Below are positions 8,509 through 17,063 of a stretch of DNA of 64,000 nt, piece by piece; positions within the stretch are counted from its first letter, which is position 1; each line of letters opens with the position of its first letter. The notes beneath the pieces are model-generated. The model made no database searches. It saw only the letters and a list, made by a program, of their open reading frames with translations, and had not been told where the DNA came from. Origin of the DNA: CAZWKX01 sp964614095. Its GTDB lineage: Bacteria > Actinomycetota > Acidimicrobiia > Spongiisociales > UBA11373. The position numbers were made by a program, and so were the translations under genes. Where the stretch lies: assembly GCA_964614095.1 (NCBI GenBank), contig CAZTJO010000006.1, forward strand, positions 1-64,000. The letters are read 5' to 3'.

Positions 8509-9918
8509 CTACGATGGGGGCGGCGCCACCGGCACGACCACCGAGACGGTGGTGCCCTTGCCCGGCTCGCTGTCGACCTCGGCAAAACCTCCCATCGCCC
8601 TGGCCAATTCGGCAACGATGGCCAAGCCCAACCCGGATCCCTCGGCACGCACCGGCCGGTAGTGCTGAGCCACGTAGAGCCGCTCGAAGATGCGGGGCAA
8701 ATCCTCGGGCTCGATGCCGGAGCCGGTGTCGGAGACGGCGATGCGGACGTACCCGCCCTCCTCCGTCAGCACGACCCGCACCCGGCCCGGCGCCGGCGTA
8801 TACCTAAGGGCGTTCTCCACTAGGTTCCCTACCACCTGATCAAGACGATCCGGGTCGATAACGGCCTCGGCTTCGGCGAGATCGGCTTCGAGGCCTACGC
8901 CGGCCTCATCGGCCTTGATCCGAAAAGCTTCAATGGTCTCCCTGAGGTGACCGGACAAGGCGACCCGCTCGGGACGCAGGCTGAACTCCCGGGATTCGAT
9001 CCGTGACAGGAGCATCAGGTCTTCGACGAGCCGGCCCAGGCGACCCGACTCGCGGTGGATGATCGAAGCCACTCGGGCCCAGTCATTCTCCGGCACGCGT
9101 CCCTCGGCCAGGGCCTCGCCGTACCCGGAAATGGTGGTGAGCGGAGTCCGGAGATCGTGGCTGACGCTGACGAGGAACTCCCTCTCCCGGCGCCGCGCCT
9201 CCTCGAGTTGTCTCCCCATCTCATTGAACGCCTCGGCCACCTCACCGATCTCATCCTTGATCTCGACCGGGGCCCGAGCCGTTAGGTCGCCGGTGGCGAG
9301 GCGGCGCGATGCATCGCGCAATCCGTCGAGCCGCTTCGCTAGAAAGCGGGACAGATAGCCGGCCAGAAGCGCCGCCAGCAGGATCCCCAGGGCGATCGCC
9401 CAGAGGAAAGGCACCAGAACGTCGGTCCACGGCACCAACTCCAGATCGGTGCCGATCACCACAACAACCGTGCCCAGCGGCCGCGAGGGCAGCGCAAAAG
9501 CGAAGGCGGCGACTTCCTCACCGTCGACTTCGGCCGTGAAATGGATGCGCCCCTCCAGATCGACCACCCCTCCCGGCACCTGATCGATCAGCACCGAATC
9601 CCCTCCCACCGCGGTGACCCCCTCGCGGGGGCCCACCACGGCCGCCTCCACGTAGTCGTGCCCACCCACCGACCGCACGATGGCGAGCAGCTGGCCCAGG
9701 TTGTGTACGGGAATGACGGGCCGCTCCATCTCACCTTCGGGCGGCGCCTCCCGGAGCGACGTTTCAATGAGCCCGGCAGTCGCCTCGGCCTGCCTGGTGA
9801 ACTCATCGCGGGCCGAATCCTCCACCGAACGATTGATCAGGATGGCTGCGGCGACCCCGCCGATGCTCAACGTGACCAAAGCGACAGCCACCAGTGACCA
9901 GAAGAACCGCCTGCGCAT
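8509..9918 (-). CDS. Sensor histidine kinase, HAMP type
   Basis: Membrane sensor of a two-component system, 469 residues. Order: membrane segment about 6-28; extracytoplasmic sensor domain about 30-165 of no recognised type; second membrane segment about 166-190; HAMP 190-243; HisKA with phospho-acceptor H254 in SVSHDLRTPL; HATPase_c with N box NLVENALRYTP (about 365-375), DTGSG (397-401) and GSGLGL (427-432). The start MRRRFFWSL lies two bases after the response-regulator stop; the longer upstream reading is antisense noise inside the regulator. The signal sensed is unknown. Its place between trpE and trpC suggests, but does not prove, a link to amino-acid metabolism. Confidence 0.93.
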   Translation of the reverse strand: MRRRFFWSLVAVALVTLSIGGVAAAILINRSVEDSARDEFTRQAEATAGLIETSLREAPPEGEMERPVIPVHNLGQLLAIVRSVGGHDYVEAAVVGPREGVTAVGGDSVLIDQVPGGVVDLEGRIHFTAEVDGEEVAAFAFALPSRPLGTVVVVIGTDLELVPWTDVLVPFLWAIALGILLAALLAGYLSRFLAKRLDGLRDASRRLATGDLTARAPVEIKDEIGEVAEAFNEMGRQLEEARRREREFLVSVSHDLRTPLTTISGYGEALAEGRVPENDWARVASIIHRESGRLGRLVEDLMLLSRIESREFSLRPERVALSGHLRETIEAFRIKADEAGVGLEADLAEAEAVIDPDRLDQVVGNLVENALRYTPAPGRVRVVLTEEGGYVRIAVSDTGSGIEPEDLPRIFERLYVAQHYRPVRAEGSGLGLAIVAELARAMGGFAEVDSEPGKGTTVSVVVPVAPPPS

Positions 9919-9920
9919 CT

Positions 9921-10595
9921 CTAGTCGCTCATCTTGTATCCGACACCCCAGACCGTCTCGATGGGGATGCCCTCGAGCTTCTTGCGTAGCTGGCGCACGT
10001 GCACGTCGACGGTACGGGTCTCCCCGAAATAGTCGTAGCCCCACACTGCCTCGAGAATCTGGGCCCGAGACAGCACCAGGCCCCGGTTCTCCGCCAAGTA
10101 CCAGAGCAGATCGAATTCCCGGGCTGTCGGACTCGCCATATCTCCGTCCGGGGTCTGCACCTGGCGCCGGCCACTGTCGATCTTCCACTCCCCAAGCTCG
10201 ATGACGGCAGGCGCCCTCGGCACCTCCTCAGCGCGGCGCAGCACGGCCCGCACCCGGGCCACCAGCTCCCGCGGCGAGAACGGTTTGGTCACGTAGTCGT
10301 CGGCGCCTATCTCGAGTCCGACGATCTTGTCGATCTCGGTGTCGCGCGCCGTAAGCATGATCACCGGCACGTCGCTGGAAGCCCGAATGCGCCGGCACAC
10401 CTCGATGCCGTCCATGCCGGGGAGGCCCAGGTCGAGAAGCACCAGGCGCGGACTGCGGTCGCGCACCGCCTCCAGACCGGATTCGCCGTCGGTGGCGTGG
10501 ACCAGCCTGAGGCCTTCTTGCTCGAAGTACATGCGGACGAGGTCGGCAATAGCCTCCTCGTCCTCGATCAGAAGCACGGTCCCCCTGGTGCTCAC
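9921..10595 (-). CDS. OmpR/PhoB-family response regulator
   Basis: DNA-binding partner of the adjacent kinase, 224 residues. The receiver domain has the acidic pair E11-D12, phospho-acceptor D55 in LVLLDLGLPG, T82 and K104 in YVTKPFSP. A winged-helix domain follows (REFDLLWYLAENRG, then WGYDYFGETRTVDVHVRQLRKKL). The GTG at 10595 is chosen because GGAAGGAGG stands four bases upstream; a GTG at 10613 would add six residues encoded by the Shine-Dalgarno itself. Target promoters are unknown. The nearest candidates are its own and the trp genes on either side. Confidence 0.94.
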   Translation of the reverse strand: MSTRGTVLLIEDEEAIADLVRMYFEQEGLRLVHATDGESGLEAVRDRSPRLVLLDLGLPGMDGIEVCRRIRASSDVPVIMLTARDTEIDKIVGLEIGADDYVTKPFSPRELVARVRAVLRRAEEVPRAPAVIELGEWKIDSGRRQVQTPDGDMASPTAREFDLLWYLAENRGLVLSRAQILEAVWGYDYFGETRTVDVHVRQLRKKLEGIPIETVWGVGYKMSD

Positions 10596-10655
10596 TCTGC
10601 CTCCTTCCGCCACATCATCACCCAGGAAATGTTCGAGGACTGTTAGAGCGGGGAG

Positions 10656-10671
10656 AAAACGCCCCGGGGCG
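10656..10671 (-). terminator. Possible weak terminator after trpE
   Basis: Read on the minus strand, CGCCCCGGGGCG is followed at once by TTTTCT. The stem is only four G-C pairs with a CCGG loop, so it is short for a factor-independent terminator. Its position between trpE and the response regulator fits a partial stop that would separate trpE from the downstream genes. Confidence 0.35.
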
Positions 10672-10722
10672 GTGGCATGGATGATCGTTGGGACGAGAGT
10701 AGGCGTATGTTCGGGTGGGCGC

Positions 10723-12186
10723 TCAGACCAGGCCCGAGCCTTCGATCGCGGCCAAAAGCGCCGCCGCCTTGTTCAGGCACTCGAGATACTCGCGGTCGGG
10801 CTTGCTGTCGGCCACTACTCCCGCCCCGGCCTGAACCCAGGCCTTTCCGTCGGCGGCGACCATCGTGCGCAGGGCAATGGCGGTGTCCAGGTTGCCCGAG
10901 AAATCGATGTACCCGGCCGCCCCGGCGTAGGGTCCTCGCGCCACCGGCTCCAGCTCATCGATGATCTCCATGGCCCGCACCTTGGGAGCGCCCGATACCG
11001 TGCCGTGCGGGAAGGTGGCCCGCAAGACATCGACGGGCCCCACCCCATCTCGCAGGTCACCGGACACTCCCGAGACGATGTGCATAACATGCGAGTAGCG
11101 CTCGATGACCATCAGATCGTCGACGTTCACCGTCCCGTATTCACACACCCGGCCCAGGTCGTTTCGGGCCAGATCGACAAGCATCACGTGCTCGGCTCGC
11201 TCCTTGGGATCGGCCAGCAGCTCCGCTTCCAGGGCATCGTCGGCGGCGGCGTCGCCGCCCCGGGGCCGGGTCCCCGCTATGGGACGGCTGAAGACCCTGC
11301 CTGCATGCGCTCGCACCATCAGCTCCGGTGAGCACCCGGCGATGCAGAGGCCGTCGTAGCGCAGGAAGAACATGTACGGCGACGGGTTGACAAGACGAAG
11401 GGACCGGTAGACGGCAAAGGGATCGCCGGCAAACGGCACCTCGAGCCGTAGCGACGGCACTATCTGAAAAGCGTCGCCGGCTTCGATGTAGCGGATCGCC
11501 TGCGCCACCGCCGTTTCGAAGGCCGGCTGATCCATGGTCGACACCGCTTCGGGGATATCGGCGAATGCGGGCCGGGGCGCCACCATCGTGGGGAAACTCC
11601 CCGATAGATCAGCGACAGCTCGCTCCAGGTGGGCGATGGCGGCGTCGTAGTCGGAAGCCGGGTCTGTGCCGACCAGCACGTTGCGAATGAGCTTGACGGT
11701 CTGACGGAAACGGTCGAGGGCGGCCAGTGATCCCACCGCCTGCCAGGCCATCTCGGGCAGGCCGCGGTCGTCGGGAGGCCGGTGGGGAAGGTGCTCCACA
11801 TAACGCACCGCGTCGTACGACAGATAGCCGACGAGGCCGGCGTACAACGGGGGCATATCGGGCAGATTGGGCGTCCGGAATCGACCCACCACGCCGTCGA
11901 GAATCTCGAGAGGGTCTTTCGCCGGCAGATCGACGGCGCTACCGGCGGTGGCGACACCGTCACGGGAGCTGAGGATGAAGAGGGGATCCCAGCCGACAAA
12001 CGACCATCGGGCCCAGCGCTCCCCTCCCTCCACGGACTCCAAAAGAAAGGCGGGCCCGTCGCCGGTCAGCTTCTCGAACACCGAGACCGGCGTGTCTCGA
12101 TCCCCCAGCACCTCGAGGCACACCGGCACAATGGGGTACTCGGCGGCAAGCCGAATGAATTCTTGGCGTGACGGGGTGGGCTGCAC
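10723..12186 (-). CDS. trpE: Anthranilate synthase component I
   Basis: Makes anthranilate from chorismate, the committed step of tryptophan synthesis, normally with the glutaminase TrpG. The 487 residues contain the tryptophan feedback-binding motif LLES at 48-51 and the chorismate-binding core (SPYMFFLRYDG, SRPIAGTRPRG, LVDLARNDLGRV, FPHGTVSGAPKVRAMEII, AGAGVVADSKP). No trpG or trpD lies next to it, so the amidotransferase and phosphoribosyltransferase must be elsewhere. The gene starts 30 bases after the ccdA-like stop on the same strand. The short gap leaves no room for a conventional trp attenuator immediately upstream. Confidence 0.95.
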   Translation of the reverse strand: MQPTPSRQEFIRLAAEYPIVPVCLEVLGDRDTPVSVFEKLTGDGPAFLLESVEGGERWARWSFVGWDPLFILSSRDGVATAGSAVDLPAKDPLEILDGVVGRFRTPNLPDMPPLYAGLVGYLSYDAVRYVEHLPHRPPDDRGLPEMAWQAVGSLAALDRFRQTVKLIRNVLVGTDPASDYDAAIAHLERAVADLSGSFPTMVAPRPAFADIPEAVSTMDQPAFETAVAQAIRYIEAGDAFQIVPSLRLEVPFAGDPFAVYRSLRLVNPSPYMFFLRYDGLCIAGCSPELMVRAHAGRVFSRPIAGTRPRGGDAAADDALEAELLADPKERAEHVMLVDLARNDLGRVCEYGTVNVDDLMVIERYSHVMHIVSGVSGDLRDGVGPVDVLRATFPHGTVSGAPKVRAMEIIDELEPVARGPYAGAAGYIDFSGNLDTAIALRTMVAADGKAWVQAGAGVVADSKPDREYLECLNKAAALLAAIEGSGLV

Positions 12187-12216
12187 GTCGCCAGGCTAAC
12201 CCGGCGCCCGCAACGT

Positions 12217-12981
12217 TCAGCCGTCCCAGGGGAACGCGGGCAGGTTGTTCTGGAACCAGCTGTTGAGCTCGTTGAGCTCGCCGGTCACCATCAGCACACC
12301 AAAGCCGGCCAGCAGCAGCCCGGAGACGACCGTGATCGGCCTGGCGTGGCGACGCAGCCAGGCGAACAAGCCCAGCGCCTTGCTCATGCCGAGGCCCGCC
12401 AGGACAAAGGGAAGGCCGAGGCCCAGGGAGAACACGGCCAGCAGGACCATGCCCTCGGCCGTGCTCGCCGAGCCGGAGCCGGCGGCAATGGTAAAGATGC
12501 TGGCCAATGCCGGGCCGATACACGGGGTCCAGGCGAAACCAAAAGCGGCGCCCATGACCGGAGGGGCCCAGGCGCCCAGCCGTGACGGGCGTACCTCAAC
12601 ACGACGTTCCTGCATTAACGGCAGGAAAAAGCGTGGCGTCCATACTGCGGTGACGGCGAGAAAGATGCCCATGGCGATCACGAACCCGCCCCCAATCTTG
12701 GTGAAGGTGCCCCTATTCGTGCTGAACAGATTCCCGCCGATGCTGCCGGCGCCGGCCCCCAGGGCCACAAACACCACGGTGAAGCCCGCCACGAACAGCA
12801 GGGTCACCCGCAGCATGCGGCCGGTGGTCGCCTTGCCTTCAGCAATGTCGACCGCCGAGTACCCCGACATCATGCTCAGATATCCGGGCAGGAGCGGCAG
12901 CACACACGGCGAGAGGAAAGCGAGGGCTCCAAAACCAAAAGCGGCCAGGAGGCTGAACAAGTTGAGGCTGCTGATTTCCAC
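12217..12981 (-). CDS. ccdA: CcdA/DsbD-type thiol-disulfide transporter
   Basis: Polytopic membrane protein (about six or more helices) that carries reducing power across the membrane for cytochrome c maturation or extracytoplasmic thiol reduction. The two hallmark Cys-Pro motifs are FLSPCVLPLLPGY near the N terminus and AWTPCIGP in the fourth helix, each cysteine in a membrane segment. I chose the GTG at 12981 (VEISSLNLF) with GGAG just upstream; a TTG at 13005 or the longer reading to 13113 would add residues overlapping the MFS gene. It is divergent from that MFS gene and precedes trpE by 30 bases. Confidence 0.88.
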   Translation of the reverse strand: MEISSLNLFSLLAAFGFGALAFLSPCVLPLLPGYLSMMSGYSAVDIAEGKATTGRMLRVTLLFVAGFTVVFVALGAGAGSIGGNLFSTNRGTFTKIGGGFVIAMGIFLAVTAVWTPRFFLPLMQERRVEVRPSRLGAWAPPVMGAAFGFAWTPCIGPALASIFTIAAGSGSASTAEGMVLLAVFSLGLGLPFVLAGLGMSKALGLFAWLRRHARPITVVSGLLLAGFGVLMVTGELNELNSWFQNNLPAFPWDG

Positions 12982-13079
12982 GGGCTCCGCCGGTGTCGCA
13001 ACGGTCAACGGTATCGAGAGCCCGGATGTTCCCAGTAACCTCGCCCGGTGATGGCACAACCCCACGCCGATCGGTGACC

Positions 13080-14351
13080 ATGGCGCTCCTAGACCCGCTG
13101 CGGCCTCCGGCACTTCTGGGACGCCACCAGATCCGAGTGCTCGCGCTGCTCGGCACGATCGCGTTTGGGCAGGGGTGGTCCGGCAACGTCCTCACCCACA
13201 CCCTTCCGTTCACTCAGGAAAGTTTCGGGCTCAGCGACGGCGGTGTTGCCGGGTTCGAAGTCGTGATACGCGCGGTGGCACTGCTGGCCCTGGCCCTGTC
13301 CTGGTGGGGTGACCGCCGCGGCCGGCGGGCACCCCTGCTGCTCGCCTTTTTCGTCTTGCCCGCAGCCAACCTGGCCACCGCCTTTGCCCCCTCCCTGGCC
13401 GTGTTCGCCCTACTCCAGTCGGTGGCCCGCATCGGCAACATCGCCATCGGCGCCCTGGCTCTAGTTGTCCTCACCGAACAGATCGACCCGGAGGTGCGCG
13501 GATACGCCGCCGCCGTCTTTTCACTCTTCGTCAGCATGGGAGTCGGCTTCGGGCTGCTGCTGTCGCGGTTCGCCGAGGTGAACCAGGAAGCCTGGCGCAT
13601 CCTGTTCGGCGTTGGTGCGACGCCGCTCCTGTTCTTCCCACTGGTCCTCATCCACCTGAAGGAGTCCCGCGCCTTCCGTGGCAGGCCCTCCCGTCCCAGC
13701 CTGATGGCGGCGCTGCGCGGCGGCTCACGTCGCCGCTTTTGGCCCATGGCCGGCATCTCCTTCTGCGTTGCCGCCCTTGCCGGAGTGGCCGCAAACTTCA
13801 TCCTCATCCGGCTCAACAACCACCTGGGATGGGACCAAGGGACGGCATCGATCATGCTCGTCCTCACCAGCTCCCCGGCCGTCCTGCTGGGTCTCCTCGC
13901 GGGCGGGCGCTCCGCCGATGTCGTGGGCCGCCGGCCCACCGAAGTGGCAGCCATGTTCATCGGGGTCGCCGGCGCCTTCTTGTTCTACTTTTCGGAGGTG
14001 TCCTGGGTGATGGGCCTGGGCATTTTTGTTTCACTCACCGGCACCTCGGCGTTTGCTCCGGCTTTTGCCGCCCAGCGCTCCGAGTTGTTCCCCACCGCCT
14101 TCCGCTCGTCCGCCGCAGCCTGGTTGAGCAACGTCGGGATACTGGGGTCCCTTACCGGCTTTGCCGTCAGCTACTTCATCATCGACTCCATCGGCCTGCC
14201 CACCACCGTCGGAATCATCGGGGCGGTCGTGCTCGCCTCGACCTCTCTCGTCTACCTGCTCCCGGAGACACGCGGCGCCGACATCATCACCGAGCCCTCC
14301 ATCACTCAGGAGAACGGGGCTCAGGAGGACGGGCCTCCCTTTTCCAGGTAG
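13080..14351 (+). CDS. Major facilitator superfamily transporter
   Basis: A 423-residue membrane protein with twelve predicted helices. The loop between helices 2 and 3 reads WWGDRRGRRAPLL, a good MFS motif A, repeated after helix 8 as GRSADVVGRRPTEV. The sugar-porter-like ending LPETRG is also present. The substrate cannot be deduced. The start MALLDPLRPP is supported by its position after the divergent ccdA promoter region; the in-frame extension to 12993 lies within ccdA upstream sequence. Its last 31 bases overlap the end of nth on the opposite strand. Confidence 0.92.
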   Translation: MALLDPLRPPALLGRHQIRVLALLGTIAFGQGWSGNVLTHTLPFTQESFGLSDGGVAGFEVVIRAVALLALALSWWGDRRGRRAPLLLAFFVLPAANLATAFAPSLAVFALLQSVARIGNIAIGALALVVLTEQIDPEVRGYAAAVFSLFVSMGVGFGLLLSRFAEVNQEAWRILFGVGATPLLFFPLVLIHLKESRAFRGRPSRPSLMAALRGGSRRRFWPMAGISFCVAALAGVAANFILIRLNNHLGWDQGTASIMLVLTSSPAVLLGLLAGGRSADVVGRRPTEVAAMFIGVAGAFLFYFSEVSWVMGLGIFVSLTGTSAFAPAFAAQRSELFPTAFRSSAAAWLSNVGILGSLTGFAVSYFIIDSIGLPTTVGIIGAVVLASTSLVYLLPETRGADIITEPSITQENGAQEDGPPFSR

Positions 14352-14983
14352 GGACACAATTCGGCCAGGTCGCACTCCCAGCACCGCGGCCTGCGCGCCT
14401 GGCACACTTCGCGGCCGAATTGGATAAAACGCATGGAGACGCCGGCCCACTCCCGCTCCGGGTACAGGGAGCGCAAGTCGAACTCGATCTTTGCCGGATC
14501 TTTCTCGACGCTGAGCCCCAGCCGGCGACACACACGTTTCACATGCGTGTCGACCGCAATGGCCGGGCTCCCAAAGGCCTCGGCGAGCACCACACTCGCC
14601 GTCTTGCGGCCCACACCATGGAGGGTGACGAGCGCGTCGAGGTCCCGGGGAACCACACCGGCGAAACGCTCGTTCAGATCGCGGCTCAGCTTGATGATGG
14701 CCTCGGTCTTGGCTCGGTAGTAGCCGGTCGAATAGACCACCTGCTCCACCGCCTCGGGATCAGCTGCGGCGAGATCCACCGGCGTGGGCCACCGCTCGAA
14801 CAGGATCGGGGTGACTCGATTGACGTTCTCGTCGGTGGTCTGAGCGCTGAGCACCGTGGCCACCAGCAGTTGCCAAGGTTCAACGTAGTCCAGAGCGGTG
14901 TCGATCTCCGAGTAGCGCCGCTTCAGGCGTCCCAGAACGGTTCGGGCCCGACGGCGCACCAGGCTCGACGGGGTATCCACCAT
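14321..14983 (-). CDS. nth: Endonuclease III
   Basis: Base-excision repair glycosylase and AP lyase for oxidised pyrimidines. The 220 residues show the helix-hairpin-helix LHGVGRKTA with catalytic K127, catalytic D145 in VDTHVKRV and the iron-sulfur ligands C194, C201, C204 and C210 (spacing 6-2-5), which bind a 4Fe-4S cluster. Standard length. It is convergent with the MFS gene and divergent from the disrupted xpt gene. Confidence 0.96.
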   Translation of the reverse strand: MVDTPSSLVRRRARTVLGRLKRRYSEIDTALDYVEPWQLLVATVLSAQTTDENVNRVTPILFERWPTPVDLAAADPEAVEQVVYSTGYYRAKTEAIIKLSRDLNERFAGVVPRDLDALVTLHGVGRKTASVVLAEAFGSPAIAVDTHVKRVCRRLGLSVEKDPAKIEFDLRSLYPEREWAGVSMRFIQFGREVCQARRPRCWECDLAELCPYLEKGGPSS

Positions 14984-15019
14984 AAGAAGGCATGCTAGGT
15001 CGAGTACCCTCCATTCGCC

Positions 15020-15612
15020 TTGCCAGACAGCGACGACACACCGACGCTCGGGCGTGACCGGCTCCGCGCGCCATCCGTGAGCACGGCCGGGTAGAGGGGA
15101 ATCTTCTCAAGGTCGACGATTTCCTCAATCACCGGGTCGATCCGGGACTGCTCACCTCCATCTGCGCCGATCTGGTCCAGCCCTTCCCCCCGCCCGACCT
15201 GCTGCTCACCGCCGAGGCCAGCGGCATATCCCCAGCGCTGGCCTGCGCTCTGCACCTCGAGGTTCCCATGGTCTTCGCCAAGAAGTACCTCGGGCCCGGT
15301 GGCCGCCATACGTTCTTCCGTGAAGTCGTCTCGCCGACACGCGGCTCGGAATATCGCGTTGAGGTTCCGCGCAGAGTGCTGCCCGCCGGTCTCGGCGCCC
15401 TCATCGTCGACGACTTCCTCGCCGGAGGCAGAACCGCCGAGGCCCTTGGCGCAATAGTCGAAGAGGCGGCATGCACTGTGATCGGCCTCACTTTTGTCAT
15501 CGAAGAAGCCTTCCAGCAGGGCAGAAAACGGCTCGATGCCCACAACTGGGCCGTCGCGTCGCTCGTTTCTATCGACTCGCTCGAAGGCGGCGTAATCAGC
15601 CTGGCCGATTGA
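15020..15612 (+). pseudogene. xpt: Xanthine phosphoribosyltransferase, reading frame broken near the N terminus
   Basis: From 15073 onwards the frame encodes a clear xanthine PRTase: LLKVDDFLNHRVDP, TAEASGISPALA, VFAKKYL, the PRPP-binding LIVDDFLAGGRTAEAL, and FVIEEAFQQGRKRL. This matches Bacillus-type Xpt along its whole length. That frame has a stop at 15055 and no ATG, GTG or TTG before the conserved region. A plausible N terminus (RDRLRA) lies in the neighbouring frame, open from 15020, and would join if one base were restored around 15068-15072 in GCGCGCC. Either a recent frameshift, a sequence error, or use of a rare start codon explains this. The internal ATG at 15268 would give only a 114-residue product without the conserved N-terminal part. 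Confidence 0.75.
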
Positions 15613-15736
15613 GCCCTAGGCTGAGCCGGCCCGGCCGGGCCCGGGAGCTCCGCGACGGCACTCCGCCAAGCCCTGATACGGCTGAGCCACCCGCTGCCGC
15701 TAATCTCCACCGGCGCAGAACTCGCGAAGGACGGCC

Positions 15737-16633
15737 TTGAACTCTCAACTGGCCCGCCAACCAACAAAGCTCGCCTTCCACGCCTCCCGCATCGTCATCG
15801 ACATCGGCGTGCTCATGGTGCTGGGATCAATGAGCCTCCCCTTCGTCAACGCCGGGATGGGAAACCGGAGCGCCCTGGCCGCCGATGCTTTGCCCACCCT
15901 CGCCCTACTGCTCCCCATCTTTGTCATCACCCTGCTTCCTGATCACAGCGATCCCATTCCCGATGTGCTCGGCTGGCTCTCGCTGATCCTCGCATTCGCC
16001 GCCTTTCCCTATGCCTTGATCAAATACCTCGATGCCTCGACTCTGGCCGACGCTCTCGGCGGCAGCGTCGGCTGGGGAGCCCGCCTCCACGTCTTCGGTA
16101 CCTTTGTCGTCATCGCCGGCATCGGCATCGGATTGGCCCGCAATCTCCTCAAGCTTCCCGTCACCGGCACCTATCCATCACGCCCCGAGGCCCGCTGGAT
16201 CCGCCGTGGCATGAAAGGTTTGGGCAAAAAGACCGGTTCCGCCGCCATCCTGCAGCCGTCACCGGCTCATTTGGCCGGGCCCGCCCCCTCATCAGCCGAA
16301 CCGGCCTTTCCTCCCGCCGGCGGTGCCGCGGGCCCCGGTCCCTTGACCGATACCGGGCCCGCGACGACCCCAGTCGAGCCGGCCTCCTCGATCTTTGATG
16401 CGCCCACACAGGTCATACCGGCGGCAAGACCAGCCCAAGGATCCCCCCGCCCCAGCGTGGACGACGAAGCCACCACCGAGGTGGTGCCCATCCCCAAGTT
16501 CCCGTTGAGCGGCACCCCGGCCCCGCCTTCCCTTCCCGTCGATGCCGGCCCGGCCCATGTCCAGCAGCCGTTGATCCCCGGCGTTGATGGCTCGGCCGAT
16601 GAGCCCGATACCGGCGCCGAGCCCGGCGGCTAG
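15737..16633 (+). CDS. Membrane protein with Pro/Ala-rich cytoplasmic tail, function unknown
   Basis: A 298-residue product beginning at TTG, with GAAGG shortly upstream. Residues about 15-140 form four hydrophobic helices (for example IDIGVLMVLGSMSLPFV and LHVFGTFVVIAGIGIGLA). Residues about 150-298 are disordered, rich in Pro, Ala, Gly and acidic residues, and include FDAPTQVIPA and EATTEVVPIP. Such threonine-containing TQVIP-type stretches occur in actinobacterial proteins phosphorylated by Ser/Thr kinases and read by FHA domains, but that is only an analogy here. The next small membrane gene starts three bases after the stop, so the two are probably one operon. Confidence 0.8.
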   Translation: MNSQLARQPTKLAFHASRIVIDIGVLMVLGSMSLPFVNAGMGNRSALAADALPTLALLLPIFVITLLPDHSDPIPDVLGWLSLILAFAAFPYALIKYLDASTLADALGGSVGWGARLHVFGTFVVIAGIGIGLARNLLKLPVTGTYPSRPEARWIRRGMKGLGKKTGSAAILQPSPAHLAGPAPSSAEPAFPPAGGAAGPGPLTDTGPATTPVEPASSIFDAPTQVIPAARPAQGSPRPSVDDEATTEVVPIPKFPLSGTPAPPSLPVDAGPAHVQQPLIPGVDGSADEPDTGAEPGG

Positions 16634-16636
16634 CCG

Positions 16637-17020
16637 GTGCACCGGTCCCGCATCGTCGTCCTCATCGGAATCCTCATCACCGGCGTCGCCGTGCTCCTGC
16701 CCTTCACCCGTAGCCCCGCCGCGGGCACCGTGAACGGCATCGACGGCGCCGCCTGGCCAGCGCTGCTGCCGCTGGCCATCGTCCTGCTCATCGCGGTGGT
16801 GGGCGACCGGGTCGAGGGTAACCGGCTCATTCCGGGCATCATCTCCACCATCTTCTCCTGCCTGGCTGTCGTCTTCACGGTCGTCAAGATCAACGACGGC
16901 CTGCTGTCGGTACGCGGCACCGAAGAGGCATCCATGGGCATCGGCCCCTGGGTGCTCCTCGCCGGCACCGTCATCGTTGTAGCCGGCAGCCTGCTCGGCT
17001 TCACCCGACGCGTCGGCTGA
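16637..17020 (+). CDS. Small four-helix membrane protein, unknown
   Basis: A 127-residue product starting at GTG, three bases after the preceding stop. Four hydrophobic segments are evident (RIVVLIGILITGVAVLL, LLPLAIVLLIAVV, IISTIFSCLAVVFTVV and GPWVLLAGTVIVVAGSLLGF). No catalytic motif. The layout resembles the helical part of the upstream 298-residue protein, so the pair may be distant paralogues or form a complex; this is inference. Confidence 0.75.
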   Translation: MHRSRIVVLIGILITGVAVLLPFTRSPAAGTVNGIDGAAWPALLPLAIVLLIAVVGDRVEGNRLIPGIISTIFSCLAVVFTVVKINDGLLSVRGTEEASMGIGPWVLLAGTVIVVAGSLLGFTRRVG

Positions 17021-17063
17021 TTCCCCGCCCATCAGCGTCGCCGCGCCTCTAGTCTCCGCAGCC

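Noticed and set aside
15129..15767. 212-residue minus-strand frame across the xpt region
   Set aside because: The plus strand shows xanthine phosphoribosyltransferase motifs; the minus reading is Ser/Arg-rich with no homology.
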